From assembly GCA_947579605.1 (NCBI GenBank), contig OX388306.1:496001-560000 (forward strand): a stretch of 64,000 bases of DNA, in the 5' to 3' direction. The position numbers and the translations under genes were made by a program. Origin of the DNA: Athripsodes cinereus (lineage: Eukaryota > Arthropoda > Insecta > Trichoptera > Leptoceridae). The notes beneath the pieces are model-generated. The model searched no databases, was not told the DNA's origin, and saw only the letters and a program-made list of their open reading frames with translations. The first letter of the stretch is position 1. The number at the start of each line of letters is the position of its first letter. Of this stretch, positions 12,102-23,860 are shown one piece after another.

Positions 12102-13077
12102 GTGAGTAACATTGAACTAACCTTGAGTGCTTGTGGATGGACTAATAAGGTTATTATTTAATTAAATGAATATTTTTTGCTTCACAGATTACAGAATGTA
12201 ATGTTAAAAACCATGTGATGAAATGAAAGTGAACCTTCAACCATGAATTTGGTATGTAATATTGAACTAAAATTGATTTTGTTTGTGAATGAACAACTTT
12301 ATTAATTATCATTTGGTTCAATAAATCATTTTTGTACTTTTAGACTGTGGAGGAAACAAACGAGGTTGTGATTGAGTATATACATTGAAGGAGACCCACT
12401 GTCCTCCTGGATAGTTCAGAAATCTGGGGACTTATCCGATTAAATTTCTACACTAACAAATTTCTCCACACAAGAGGTGCCATGATGGGCAGCCTGAAGA
12501 ACCGGCCGGCAAAAACCCCCACGTGCAGAATCTTTTGACTTGACTACACTCCTTTGATGTCCCTCTAGCCGAGAGAAGCATATACATACATAAAATATGT
12601 TACGAGCAAAAGCATTTCCAGCTCAACAAATAATGAATCTTTATAAAGTCCAGTCCATGATGAGTTGGTATGAGATGTTTAATTTGCAATAATTGTTTTA
12701 TCTACAAGCCAAATTTGAGTTTTTATTGACGATTAACTAAAATTTGTACTTTACAGAATGTTGCAGAACATCAACAAATTGGTGAAGCTGTTGCACTAGA
12801 TTTGGTTTGTATACTTCAAATTCTGTTATTTTAATTTCTATTTTTTCGGGTTCAAAAATAACTTTTAGTTATATATTTTACTTTTACAGAAAAAAGGTCA
12901 AATGGAATTATCAAAAGGCTAGAAGAAAACAAATTAGTAGAATTGGGGCATTCATACTCAAACAGAAAGGGTCAACTATCAGCGTGAAAAATTTTTGTTC
13001 CCATAGAAAAATGTTGCAGAGAAATTATACCAAAATAAAATAACTCCCGTAGAGCAACAAAGTGGTATGATTAGAAT

Positions 13078-13575
13078 TTGTATTTTTTTTATTTATTTTG
13101 ATATAATGAAAACAAAATTGTTTTTGGTTTTACTACGATTTATTTGTTAAATAAGTTACCAGGTTTCGTTCATGAGGTCATTGTCAAACTAAACTGTTGA
13201 TTTGAATAAATTGTGATTTTAAGTTTGTTTGTAAATGATATAAATATAGCCTACTGTCTTCCTTAATCTTTACCAATAAAATGTCACATTATCTATATAA
13301 TTTAATTGATTCTATAATCAATATAATTTAAATCATATACAACACAACCAACTGTTCTTTCTGAATTTCCCTCAATAATTTTTGCATTATATAAAACCTT
13401 TGCTCTAAGAATATATTGTTATACCTACCTACTAAGACATAGTATTTAAGTAACAACACGGCCTATAGTAAATTTAGTTTGACAATGCCCTCATAGGTCG
13501 AAACCTGGTAATTTATTTAACAAATAAATCGTAGTAAAACCAAGAACAAATTTGTTTTCATTATATCAATATAAT
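13078..13575. mobile_element. Fold-back element with hammerhead-like motif in each arm
   Basis: Arms of about 110 bp (13085-13196 and 13476-13570) are inverted near-copies: GTTTTACTACGATTTATTTG on the left and its complement on the right. Each arm contains TGACAATG...GGTCGAAACC.GGTAA or its complement. The interior is AT-rich with no ORF. Confidence 0.6.
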
Positions 13576-15029
13576 GGAGTTTTACAAAATCAACGTCGAC
13601 TCAATCAATTTATTTATTTTGTTAATACACTTAAATACAAACAAACAGCTATTACAGATTATATAGTATAACTTAAATATTGTATGGTTTGCAAGCCAGT
13701 GAAGTTTGTTAAATTATTTTACATCATATTATCAACACTATGTTCCAGCTAAGTTCCAACAACAAAAAGAAATAAAAACAAAATGCACTCGATTGCGCAG
13801 ATCGAGGCAATAACAATGAAGGCAAAAAGAAAAACATTCAGTCGTGAAATGAATACGCTATTACAAAAAAAAACACAAGCAATGACTGATGCTCAGGGGG
13901 GGGGGATCAGTCCTCTCTGAATAAAAACTGGGGGAGGGGAACCTCACCACATTCAAGACAATCATCAACACCCTGAAGAGATCTAGAAATAGCACCTTTG
14001 AGTTTTGGCAATGATGATAAGTAAAATTCACAAACCACTCGTACCGGGTGGAATGCCTGTGAATAATAATAATAAGTAAAATTCAACATCCCTGAAGAAA
14101 GAGTTGTAATTTCTGCACGACCTTTGGAAGAATTCTATAATACTCGTATGATATATTTATTATGTCTTTATAAATTGTCCTTATTTTTATATTTTTTTAA
14201 TTGAAATTTTTAATAAATTATTATATTACATAAGAATTTAAAAGAAAAAAATCATTTTTATTTCCTTGCTACTTTTTTTACTTATATATTAATCACAATG
14301 TTTATTTGTAAAATGTGAATAATTATTCTAATAATATTATTATTTTTGTTAGATTTTTTCAAATAATAATTATAGTGTTATTAGAAAAATAGATCACATT
14401 TTACAACTAATCGCGATTAATATTATTGGACTTTGACAGCTACAAGCAAGGTCATGTATAGGTACCTACGTAAGTATGACAAGTAATTCGATTGATTCTT
14501 ACCAACGATTCGTTCGGCAGCCAACTTCAAGTTGATGACGTCACTGTGAAGAAGTTGTTGGTAAATGTACCAATGAATTGGTTGCGAAGTTAATAGATCT
14601 GTACTAGTGAATCGTTGTTACGAACTCTGGTCCTAATTTGATAGTACGTACCAATGATTCGTTGTGAAATTTCGTTAGTATTTTTCTCAGTGTATGGAAC
14701 ATTTATATCGAAGTTGGAAGCTGCCCCATTTTAGAAGCTGTCAAACTAAATATAAGTTGGCTTTCAAATTGTTGAAAAAAAATTGAAAAAACGTGGTGAT
14801 CATCAAACATTTCAAACGATCAAACGCTCATGACTCAAAGGCAGTCACGATTTTCCGGGTTCGACTCCCAGCTAGAGCAAAATTAAGAACAAGCGTTGGG
14901 ACACCTTTCTCACTTCTTCCTACACTTGGATTCTACACAATGTTGCATTGTGTAGATATGGTTCTCTAATCGAGGTTTCTATCTTTTCAAAATTGTCGTC
15001 GTGTTAATACCCATAATACAAGATACATA

Positions 15030-15301
15030 ATCGTCGTTGCATATTCAAAATGAGGTATGTGCGAACATTTTTATTTATGCATATTCTTTAAAAAGTGTTC
15101 ATTATGGCGTTAAAATTGTTGTTCGCAAATTTTATTGTCATATGATATACTTAATTCTTAAAATATTAAATATTAGTACCTATTTGATACTAAAAATCAC
15201 TTTATAAAATGGTTATGATGTCATTATAAGCAGTTTATTCTAGAAATGTCAAAACATTCATAAATTTACGTACACTATTTTGAATTTGCAACGACGATAT
15301 C
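15030..15301. mobile_element. Miniature element of the CGTCGTTGCATATTC family
   Basis: Terminal inverted repeats are TCGTCGTTGCATATTC on the left and GAATTTGCAACGACGATA on the right. Other copies: 24093-24417, 31163-31415 (right end lost) and 40477-40926 (inverted, with an insertion). The interior shares AAAATGGTTATGATGTCATT and contains no ORF. Confidence 0.75.
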
Positions 15302-15624
15302 TTATTTTGGAATCAACTCGATTTATTCAAGTTATCCATATGTATGTTATGTTATAACAAGCTGAAAATCTGATGAGGGGGAGTGGAGCAATCGTTTTAT
15401 TTTTTCTTAGCCACTGTCCCATCTTGAGAAAACATTGAGTACGCCAATGTATAATTAAGTATATAATTTATTTAATTATAACAGTACCTAGTAAATATTG
15501 TTAAAATTAAACAAGGAACCAGCAACGGATGGTCTTATACATAAATAATTACAAACATATGTAATATTATTATCATTTTCCTACCATTTGCATTTTAATA
15601 TATTCGTATATCGTGGATATCGAG

Positions 15625-15790
15625 ATCAGTAGAGCCAATAAGTCTTGCTCCTACCTCAAGGCTTTTAGTGTTGGAGGAGCCGTCATCTGGAATCGACTCC
15701 CTGAGGACTTTCGTAAAAATAACAACGTTCAGGAACAAATCGGAAACATCACCCTTCCAACGTAAACTTTCGCGCCCTTGAGATGGACAT
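15625..15790 (+). pseudogene. Non-LTR retrotransposon C-terminal fragment
   Basis: One frame reads SVGGAVIWNRLPEDFRKNNN, matching the GAxxWNxLPxxxR block near the C-terminus of Jockey/CR1/L2-type reverse transcriptases. A related decayed copy is at 18190-18425. No complete ORF remains. Confidence 0.6.
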
Positions 15791-16086
15791 TTAAATTATA
15801 ATAAAATATTCTTGAAGTCCTAACAATACAGAATCGATCTGCCATTTTTTTCTACAAGTTATTGAGAGCATCCTCTAAATCTAAAAGAATTTATCAAACA
15901 TTTATTTATTTATTTATTCTTTTTGCAGCATGTCATTATAATTATCTTGTCTACCATCTACAATACCTTTACGAGATATCCGACAAGTGTGGTAGTTAGC
16001 AGACCAGTTGCATGTAATCAACATGCAAGCTGTACTCTTCGTACCAACAAAAATTTAAAGTAGTCGTTCATACACACTATCACGAC

Positions 16087-16600
16087 TAGTGATGTAACGA
16101 ATATTCGTATTCGCAAAAAAAATATGCGAATATTATTTCAGTAATAAAGTATCGGATATTCGGTAAAAGTACCGAATACTTACCCGGTACATTGCAGAAA
16201 AAGGTACTGCAAGTAAATGTTCTTTACGAAAACCGAGGAGTTTTGAAATATATTAATTTTCTATACCATTTTGAAAATTCGGTAACGGGGGGTAGAAATT
16301 TTAATGATTGAGCAATATTGTCGAAATCTAACCAAGTCAATATTAAATTATCAAATAAAATAAAATAAATATTTATTTATGTGCTAGTCTTACTCAACAG
16401 TAACACAAAACAAAATAAAAATAAATATTTATTTTATTTTATTTGATAATTTAAAATGAAGTGTTACAAAGTAAATGCCGATACAATTAATCAAGTCAAT
16501 ATTCGCTATTCGCATTCGCATTCGCATTCGCGAATGTCGGCAACAAATATTCGCAATCGCATTCGCGAATATCCAAAATCACACATTCGTTACATCACTA
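16087..16600. mobile_element. hAT-type non-autonomous element (514 bp) with 8-bp target duplication
   Basis: The ends are TAGTGATGTAACGAATATTC and its near-complement ATTCGTTACATCACTA. Both sides are flanked by exactly the same 8 bases, ATCACGAC (16079-16086 and 16601-16608), which defines a hAT insertion. Inside is a nested palindrome (about 16345-16455, arms AAATTATCAAATAAAATAAA) and a short CATTCG tandem run at 16510-16530. No transposase is present. Confidence 0.85.
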
Positions 16601-16609
16601 ATCACGACA

Positions 16610-17240
16610 AGTGAGAAAGCCTGCGGGTCAACTGAATGTAATAAATATGCAATTTGTCCTCTCCGTGTCAACAAAGGTTAAGACATTCAGGATGTGTAGA
16701 TGATGTATTCTCATCCCTGAACTGAAGATGTTTAATGTTTGGAAAATAACTATTATAGGACACTCGAAAGCTGTGAGATTATTTTTTACCGGAGACTCAA
16801 CGAAATAAAAAACAAAAACAACTAATTTTTATCATAATTATTATTAAAACCGTTAATGATTCGTGTTGGATACCGAACTTATTCGCTGATTATTAAGAGA
16901 AGACGAAAATAATTGACCAGTTAAAAAGACAATAATTAAACAATGACATTGTCATTTTATCTCACATGGCAATACAAAAGACGAAAACACCACCGAAACT
17001 AGATAATACATAGATATCTATGTTATAAAAAATAATTGATTGTCTTTTATCATATCATAATTTTATTTCTACACAAAGGTGAAACAATCTCTATTAATTT
17101 GTCGTTCAATAACACAATGCATTGACAAGTAATACAATACAATGTATGTGTCTCTACAAATAAAAGATAAAATATAATGTGAAAAATACAATTGAAATAT
17201 AACTATTGTACCTAACACTGTATATTATATACACGTTCAG
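16610..17240. other. Intergenic with dispersed-repeat fragment
   Basis: At 16610-16740 is a copy of the repeat with TTGTCCTCTCCGTGTCAACA and ACATTCAGGATG blocks. The rest is AT-rich with no gene seen. Confidence 0.4.
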
Positions 17241-17403
17241 AAAAATGATAAATAATAATAATAATAATAATAATAAACTTTATTGCACAAAATCAATATG
17301 TAAAGAAGAACAAAAAACATGGTATCACAACAATAGAATTAATAATTTTGTGCAATGGGCGAGTTTATTGCTGAAGCGCAATATCTTCCAACTAACCCAT
17401 TAA
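17241..17403 (-). mobile_element. Non-LTR retrotransposon 3' end ending in an (ATT)n tail
   Basis: The left edge is an (AAT)n run of nine units followed by AAACTTTATTGCACA. The right edge is GCGCAATATCTTCCAACTAA. Read on the reverse strand this is a 3' terminus with an AATAAAG signal and a microsatellite tail. The same end is found at 32745-32870, 43090-43225, 51549-51660, 54790-54850 and inside the pogo element at about 29993-30183. Confidence 0.6.
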
Positions 17404-17747
17404 ACAAAAACAAATAATAATAATAATATATAAATAAGTAAAACAAAATAAAATAATATAAGATATATATAGATAAATATATAAATAAACACATATGTAT
17501 ACCAAAATAAATTTACAAATAAAATAAGCTAATCAAATATCAATTGATTTGAATTATATTCCAGTAGAATATTGGTCTTCAACTCTTTTCCGTAAGTTTT
17601 CGAGTGTCCTCTAGAAGGTAGGTGTTCGAAAAAATAGAGACAGTCTACATCTTTAATTCAGCGATGACTTTAATTGCCACCCATTCTGAATGTCTTAATT
17701 TGTTGTTGGTATGGAGAAAACTGCTTGTTGCATTTTTTTAATCATTT

Positions 17748-17920
17748 TTTAAAAGATGTGTCTAGGTTTTGGTATAAACCCAAATACCTACATCCTTATA
17801 CACCTTTCACAGTAGGTAAGCTAAAAGCTTGTGTCGTGAAAGGGGAGTTCGGTGGTATCTGGGATCGAACCACGAAGCCCCTGTTCACAAGGAAGCTCTA
17901 CCTCCAGGCTACCGACGAAC
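17748..17920 (-). repeat. tRNA-derived SINE
   Basis: On the reverse strand it starts GAGTTCGTCGGTAGCCTGGA, which includes an A-box-like stretch. It carries a B box with one change (GGTTCGATCCC; here the body is damaged around the anticodon-like region) and ends in the tail block GTATTTGGGTTTATACCAAA. Three other copies occur at 29096, 31603 and 31858. Confidence 0.7.
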
Positions 17921-18189
17921 TCAATTTTTTTTTTATTATTACATGCAGCTGGTCTGATAGCTAACCCACTTCTGGAATATGCCGTGATGTAGTAGGTAAA
18001 TCAATTAAAATTGACAAGAATTAAATAGATCTACAGTAAGAATATTGCACAACAGACGATATCTCATTTGCACAACCAACGAACTGTGTATACCTACTCC
18101 TTTTAGAAGGAAACAGGAAAAATGTCCCGATGCTTAGGAATCAGCTTAAGTTGTTTTAAGTGCACTTTACGTGAGTTAAGTGAGCAAAC

Positions 18190-18425
18190 AAGTCCTGCTT
18201 CTATGATGGTGCTTTTGGCGTCGCAGGACCCGTCATTTGAACCGACTCTCCGAGGATCTTCGTAAAAATCAATCGACAACAACGTTCATGAACAAGTTGA
18301 AGATATCAACATAGTTTTATGTTGATATCTTCAATTTGTTTCTCTTCCAAAATAGTTTTCCGCGCCCTTGAGAAGGATGCTCCATTAAACGGCGACGAAT
18401 AAATCATTCAACATACATACATACA
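18190..18425 (+). pseudogene. Non-LTR retrotransposon C-terminal and 3' end fragment
   Basis: It resembles 15625-15790 (GGATCTTCGTAAAAATCAA, AACAACGTTCA) and ends with AATAAATCATTCAACATACA plus a CATA repeat. It includes a local duplicate of about 19 bp around 18298-18340 (GTTGATATCTTCAA in both orientations), so it has been rearranged. Confidence 0.5.
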
Positions 18426-18797
18426 AACCCATGGTGCGTTCACCAATCCCAAAAATTCCATTTTCAAATCATTATATTTGAACTCAAGTACCATTGTAAG
18501 TAAGTATGTAACCATTAAGATCACATACAACTGTCTATGGGGACCGTGATCTTTATTAGGCCGCACCCAAGTTTTTCGACCCGAGCGTCTTAACTTTTAT
18601 TCGCACGAAGAGTATAACTTGCATGTTTATTACATGCAAATAGACCCTTGGCTACCCCACTCGTGAGAATTGCCGTGATGGTATATATGTACGTATGTAT
18701 GCTTTTCCTTTGAATTATGAGATGTATAGAAACTTAATATCATATCGACGTATCGTATAAAATATAATGATACAAATTAATGATAAATTACTGTATG

Positions 18798-19165
18798 CCG
18801 GAGCGAAACTACACTATCTCAATGGACGCCATTTTTCAGTATGGTCGTTCAAAGATTTTTCAACAAAATTATATTTGCTTCTCACATGTTAGTTAACACG
18901 ATATTATTCTTAAAAATTATTGAGAATGATAGCTATTTATCATATCTCACACTTTTTTGAAAAATTACACAATATTGCATTAAAATGGCGTTGTTTTGCT
19001 GCTTTAACGTAAATTTGACATAATTTTGTTTTATTTATGGATATTTCAAAATATCCTCTTTTTTAAGACAGATGAAAATGTCATTTAAAAGAGCATAACA
19101 AGGACTACAATACAATGTTTATAAGGCTCTTCGGCCGAAATTCGACATGGTGTAGTTTCGCTCCC
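18798..19165. mobile_element. Miniature element of the GGAGCGAAACTACAC family
   Basis: Terminal inverted repeats are GGAGCGAAACTACACTAT and ATGGTGTAGTTTCGCTCCC. A second full-length copy lies at 39225-39581 and an isolated right end at about 26318-26343. No ORF. Confidence 0.75.
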
Positions 19166-19573
19166 ACCTTGCAATAATATGTCCATACATAATTACTTGT
19201 ATCTAGATGTATTATTTTTACAACTGGTACTTAATAATATAATATTGTAAGTATTGAGAAAAAATTACACATTTCCGAACATAGAAAGACGTATTGAGTT
19301 GAGTTGACAAACAAGATGATGGAACTGAACACCAGTAACGTAACTTTAACACAAACCAAAAAATAGAAAGAGAAAGGATTTTTGTCTTCATAATATGTCG
19401 GGTGGTATAGGTAATCGCCTTCATCCGTCAACTCGAGTAATCAATCACTCAGGAGAAAACTCCCGTTCACTATATTTTCACTTTCGATTATTCATCTTGA
19501 GCGTTCACTTTATATGACAAGTCTGAATAATGCTTTAGATGTAAATACCTATAACTGTTAAAAAATATAAAAA

Positions 19574-19710
19574 TTATAAGTAAAAAATACTTAAGAGTTT
19601 TAAATTTCTTTATTTATCAGTTACTCTGTATGAATATGGGCTTGCAACCCGAAACACGTGTAACTGATAAATAAAGAAATTTAAAACTCTTAAGTATTTT
19701 TTACTTATAA
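19574..19710. repeat. Perfect 51-bp inverted repeat around a hammerhead-like hairpin
   Basis: Bases 19574-19624 and 19660-19710 are exact reverse complements over 51 positions. The 35-base centre holds TGAATATGGG, a loop, CCCGAAA and the palindrome CACGTG. This is among the cleanest examples of the hairpin family. An exact repeat in otherwise decayed DNA suggests recent origin or arm-to-arm correction. Confidence 0.8.
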
Positions 19711-20044
19711 ATTTTTTAATTTAAAAATGGAGTTTTACTCATTTAGTGAAAACAAAATCAGTGACCTATAACTATCATTTCCCTTTCGTTCATATCTACA
19801 GAAATGGATTCATTGATCGCTACCAATTTTGGCAAATGACAATAAATTGGCAATGTCTATCGGCACTTACTGGAGTATAAAAATTTAGGCCGAATGCAAG
19901 AAGTATGTATATGTGATAATTATTATTTTTTTATTACCAAAAGAATTCTAACAAAACGATATGTGCTATTATCATACCCTTTTCAATTCATCTGTAAGTT
20001 AAATTTCTTTGTTAAAAATGATAGTATATAATAATATCAACTGC

Positions 20045-20460
20045 CTAAGTCTAGTGAGGCAGTCTTCTTCTTCTTCTCTTCTTCCTCGTGTGATAGATCA
20101 TCGATCTGTTGTTTCGGAAGTGATTCCCTCTTGTGACCCTGAGGACCAGCTATCTTTCCATCTCTTTGGTGGTCTTCCTCGCAAACGTGAGCCAGCCGGT
20201 GTCTTCTTTGCAGCAATGTGGGCGATCCTGTTTTCAGCCATCCTGTCTATATGGTCTCTCCAGAATCGTCTCCTCTTCCTACTCCATCTCACTATGTCCT
20301 CCGTGTCGCATATCCTTCTAATCTCAGTATTTCTAATTCTATCTCTGAGAGTTTTTCCCGCGATAGCACGTAAGGTTTTCATCTCAGATGTTCTGAGTAG
20401 GCTTTTGGTTCTTGCTGTGTCTGCTCTTGTTTCGACAGTAAAGTTAGTGAGGCAGTAAAT
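20045..20460 (-). pseudogene. Non-LTR reverse transcriptase C-terminus (second family)
   Basis: The reverse strand reads NFTVETRADTARTKSLLRTS, then LRAIAGKTLRDRIRNTEIRR and RIAHIAAKKTPAGSRLRGRP. This is the segment following the reverse transcriptase domain in a common insect non-LTR family. The frame is open for about 120 codons but lacks the catalytic domain, so it is a 5'-truncated insertion with later damage. The family differs from that at 33590-34380, though it shares the GKTLRDR motif. Confidence 0.75.
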
Positions 20461-20769
20461 TCCATATTTTATTATAATATTTTTTTTAATATTAGCGATA
20501 TGAAAAAACAGTGCCACCACTGCTGAGCATGTATAAATATCGAGTAATGTGTAGATGTATAAGTGCACATGTGTTTATATAAATATTGTGTCTGTGTGTG
20601 TGTGTGTGTATACCTAGTAAAAGTGGATCAAGTGGTGTGAGGTAGGTAGGGAGGTAGAGGGTGGGCTGGGTCACACAGAGGAAGTGGATGCAAACTGAAA
20701 ATGCAACAGAAACCAGATGTAACATCAGCATCTTGATATTGATGATGTTAATGTAATTGATAACTCTAA

Positions 20770-20915
20770 AGTTTGTACATTCACAGAGTGAAAATTCATT
20801 ATGATGATATTATACTTTAAATAACACACAGTTTTCTTTTCACTAAGATTTATTCTAACCTCGAGCGCTTTCGTCAATGTTAATGAATTGACATTTTCAA
20901 GAGTTCTCTTTTTTT
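20770..20915. repeat. Hammerhead-like hairpin with truncated inverted repeat
   Basis: At 20859-20913, reverse strand: CTC, TTGAAAA, T, stem GTCAAT/ATTGAC, GAAAGCGCTC, GAGG. The left flank (TTTGTACATTCACAGAGTGA) matches that of the copy at 41990-42177, but the right arm is replaced by poly-T and a retrotransposon 3' end. Confidence 0.5.
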
Positions 20916-20929
20916 TTTTTTTTTTGCTC

Positions 20930-21172
20930 TCGTTTTTTTTTTTTTTATTGCTTCTATTTGATTTTATTATACTAATTATATTTATTAAATTTTAATTATT
21001 GATCTATTTATATTATGTATATATTAATTTATTTATATTGTTTTCGATTATGCATTAATATTTTATGTCTTTCTGTCTTGTTTGAATTTACTTTTATGTG
21101 CTTTTTGTGTCTGTCATATATTATATTTTATACATGTAAAAGGCTAACGCCGTATGTTGGAATAAATAAAAA
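20930..21172 (+). mobile_element. Non-LTR retrotransposon 3' end, second copy of the 6585 family
   Basis: It shares long blocks with 6585-6840 (TTGCTTCTATTTGATTTTAT, AAAAGGCTAACGCCGTATG) and ends in AATAAATAAAAATAAAAT. It is preceded by poly-T. Confidence 0.65.
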
Positions 21173-21174
21173 TA

Positions 21175-22060
21175 AAATAAAATAATGTAATTGACGTTTC
21201 ATCAAATCTGTTAAAATGCTTACATTATATTAAAATATGTAATAGTAAGATAACCATGTAACCCATAGGTATATTATTTATGTACAGCATTTTCGATAAC
21301 TTAGTAACATAATATCATTATTATTCCAAAAATATCACCCTGAACTGAGACCATAACAGCTTTGGACAAGGTGATCTCAGCAGGAAAAATGAAAAAAAAC
21401 AATTCAGTAAAACGTAGAGATAGAAAAAAACACAAAAGAGATATCATCAAAAAGAAACAGAATCAAAGGAGAGTCACTATCCTGGCGATAAAGTCATTGT
21501 ATGTTATGTTGAAAATATCGACATGGACATTCAAATCATTAAACAATTTTATAACCTTGCCGACAGGAGAGTTTGGTATTATGATTGTTCTGCTAATCAA
21601 AATATATAATAGAGCAGACATAGGCAATTTTTATACATAATTGTCTAATTCTCATCCCATGGAGTCCTCGATTAAAAGCAGGTAGGTATACTGCTCTTTT
21701 CTGTAAGTACTTCAGTGTCCTGTAAATGGCAGATTTTCCTAAAACCTCACGTATAAGGCAATTCGCATGTACAATTCAGCGATGAGACATGCTACCCATC
21801 CTGAATTTCTTATATTTTAATTGGCACGAAAAAGACAATCTGCTACCCCACTTGTGGCATGGTATAGTATTTATTTTTATAGCTTTTTAGAAATGATAAG
21901 GCGATGTTTATCACCGTTTGTGAGAATGCAAAAACTTAAAACGGACACGAAAATTGTGTATTTTTTATGGCACGCAGAGGATGATCTGTATGTTGATTGC
22001 ATGCAGTAAGTTCATTAGTTACATCACTTGTGAGACACGCTGTAATGGTGTAAGTGTATA
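21175..22060. other. AT-rich intergenic, no gene seen
   Basis: A lysine-rich 92-codon frame at 21362-21640 starts at TTG and shows no domain. At 21660-21850 and 22000-22050 there are weak copies of the CACTTGTG/TGATGG dispersed repeat. Confidence 0.4.
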
Positions 22061-22061
22061 A

Positions 22062-22320
22062 TATATTTATTTATTTATTCAGATATTCACGGCCGAAGCC
22101 TTTTACATGTAAAAAAATTTAGTATACATACATACAATACATGCATACAAAAAGTATTTTTCTTTCAAAAGACACAAAACAAGAGTACAATTAAATAATA
22201 GAACAACGTTGACTAAACTTAAAAAAAAATATAAAAGAAATTTGGTCAAGAAATTAATTTCAAAAAAATAATTTTAAAATTGAAATGATATAAATATTAA
22301 ATGTCAAACAGAAAAACAAA
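22062..22320 (-). mobile_element. Non-LTR retrotransposon 3' end, inverted
   Basis: On the reverse strand it ends TTTACATGTAAAAGGCTTCG, then an AATAAATAAATA tail. It is related to 6585-6840 but diverged. Confidence 0.5.
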
Positions 22321-22324
22321 TGGT

Positions 22325-22479
22325 CAGAGCCCGTAGACAATTTGTACTTGGCGATCGCCTACAAACGAATTTTCGTCAATAACTGCAACAATAACGCATA
22401 ATTATACGGTACGTGTAGGTAGATTGTCGAAAAGTTCGCCAGTAGACGATCGCTAAGTACAAATTGTCTACGGGCTCTG
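22325..22479. mobile_element. Palindromic miniature element (155 bp)
   Basis: The ends are CAGAGCCCGTAGACAATTTG and its exact complement on the right, with arms of about 33 bp. No matching target duplication is visible on either side. Confidence 0.7.
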
Positions 22480-23507
22480 TTATATATATTGAAAATGCAA
22501 TGAGATTTTGAATAGGAATTAAAATGTACGAAATATATTTCCCATGTCAATGAAGAATATCATATTCTAACAACTTAATCTTTACTTATATTCTATACTT
22601 ATGAATATTCTAGGGGAAAGCATATTTCCAATTTTTCCATCTCTATCCTAATCCCCTATAACTTACTCTCTATACTTTCCTATACTATTTTTGTTATTCC
22701 CCATGAGTACACCCATACCTTCCATATAAAAAATACTAATCAAGTTATGTAAGCGTTAAAAAATATAAACATGTGCAACTTTAAATATTAATTAACATTT
22801 AACACTGAACTGTAATTATTTTTTATTAATAATTGCAGGAAGACGTACATAGACAACTTTCTTTTTAATAACTACAGCTGATAGATGCTCGCTCTACACT
22901 ACACGTGTTTTTATATAGAATATTTTTCTTGTAAATGTAAGATGATGGATGATTTCTTTGGCTTCGTTTCATAGAAATACCATCTCAAAAGTGCAGGAAG
23001 CTCTGTCGGAAGAGAGTATGCATATTATGTCTTCAGTTTGGTCCTGAATTAATTATAGATTGGTTATTTCGACGGTCCTCGGGGAGTCGATTTCAGCTAC
23101 CTAATATTGTGTATAGTTAAATAAATTCAAACGAGAGTTTCTTTATACTTTTTTTTTTGTTATTTATTTTAGGATTTCTGTCGAAAAACTGAGTATTTTG
23201 AGCCAAATAAGTTATTTAAAAATACTCTACAAGATGCACTAAAAAGTAAATAATTACAAAATAATAAAAAAAAAAATACAATTTCGTTCGATATTAAAAA
23301 TGATTTTATTATTGGTAAGTGTATTTTGTAGGAGTTCACAGATAATAATTAGTGCTGATTTCCTCCAACTGTTGAATTTTGCAGTGATTTCTGAACTGTT
23401 GAATTTTGTTAAAAAGCAAATTTTATCAAGTGTGAAAGCAATATGGTCCGTTAATTTATTTTTTTGAAATTTCGCATCACACATTCTCTTATTGAAGTTG
23501 AAAATGC
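22480..23507. other. AT-rich intergenic, no gene seen
   Basis: Reverse frames of 63 and 76 codons are present but lack any recognisable domain. Confidence 0.45.
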
Positions 23508-23860
23508 CTTAAATGGCGATCATTAGAAAGAAACTTCATGACAACCTCATATGTTCATTACACGCAGTTAGTTCACCAACACCTATCTGTGGGAGGTGGT
23601 GTGATGGTATAACTAGATATTAACAACTTAAATGGCGATCATTAGAAAGAAACTTCATGACAACCTCATATGTTCATTACACGCAGTTAGTTCACCAACA
23701 CCTATCTGTGGGAGGTGGTGTGATGGTATAACTAGATATTAACAACTTAAATGGCGATCATTAGAAAGAAACTTCATGACAACCTCATATGTTCATTACA
23801 CGCAGTTAGTTCACCAACACCTATCTGTGGGAGGTGGTGTGATGGTATAACTAGATATTA
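23508..23860. repeat. 119-bp unit in three near-identical tandem copies
   Basis: Copies start at 23508, 23627 and 23746 with CTTAAATGGCGATCATTAGA. I see no difference between them by eye until the third runs into the next element. The unit contains the CACCTATCTGTGGGAGG/GTGATGGTAT form of a dispersed repeat. Identity between copies implies a recent duplication or an assembly effect. Confidence 0.9.

Larger units (their letters stand above)
11280..14692. mobile_element. CACTA/EnSpm-like DNA transposon, degraded (3.4 kb)
   Basis: Both termini read CACTGAGAAAA inward and are flanked by the dinucleotide TA (11278-11279 and 14693-14694). A CACT start with a short target duplication is the hallmark of CACTA/EnSpm elements. 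The right subterminal part has repeated ACCAAYGATTCGTT-like motifs in both orientations, also as expected for that class. Between the ends lie small spliced-looking exons (11909-12101, 12188-12250, 12757-12804), an inserted inverted repeat (13078-13575) and a foreign-looking block at 12360-12600. No transposase core was recognised. The pairing of these two termini could be chance, since the match is only about 11 bp plus weaker similarity inward (ATTTCACAA). Confidence 0.45.

Noticed and set aside
21362..21640. Lysine-rich 92-codon ORF as a nuclear protein gene
   Set aside because: Lysine and isoleucine richness follows from A-rich sequence; it starts at TTG and no domain is visible.
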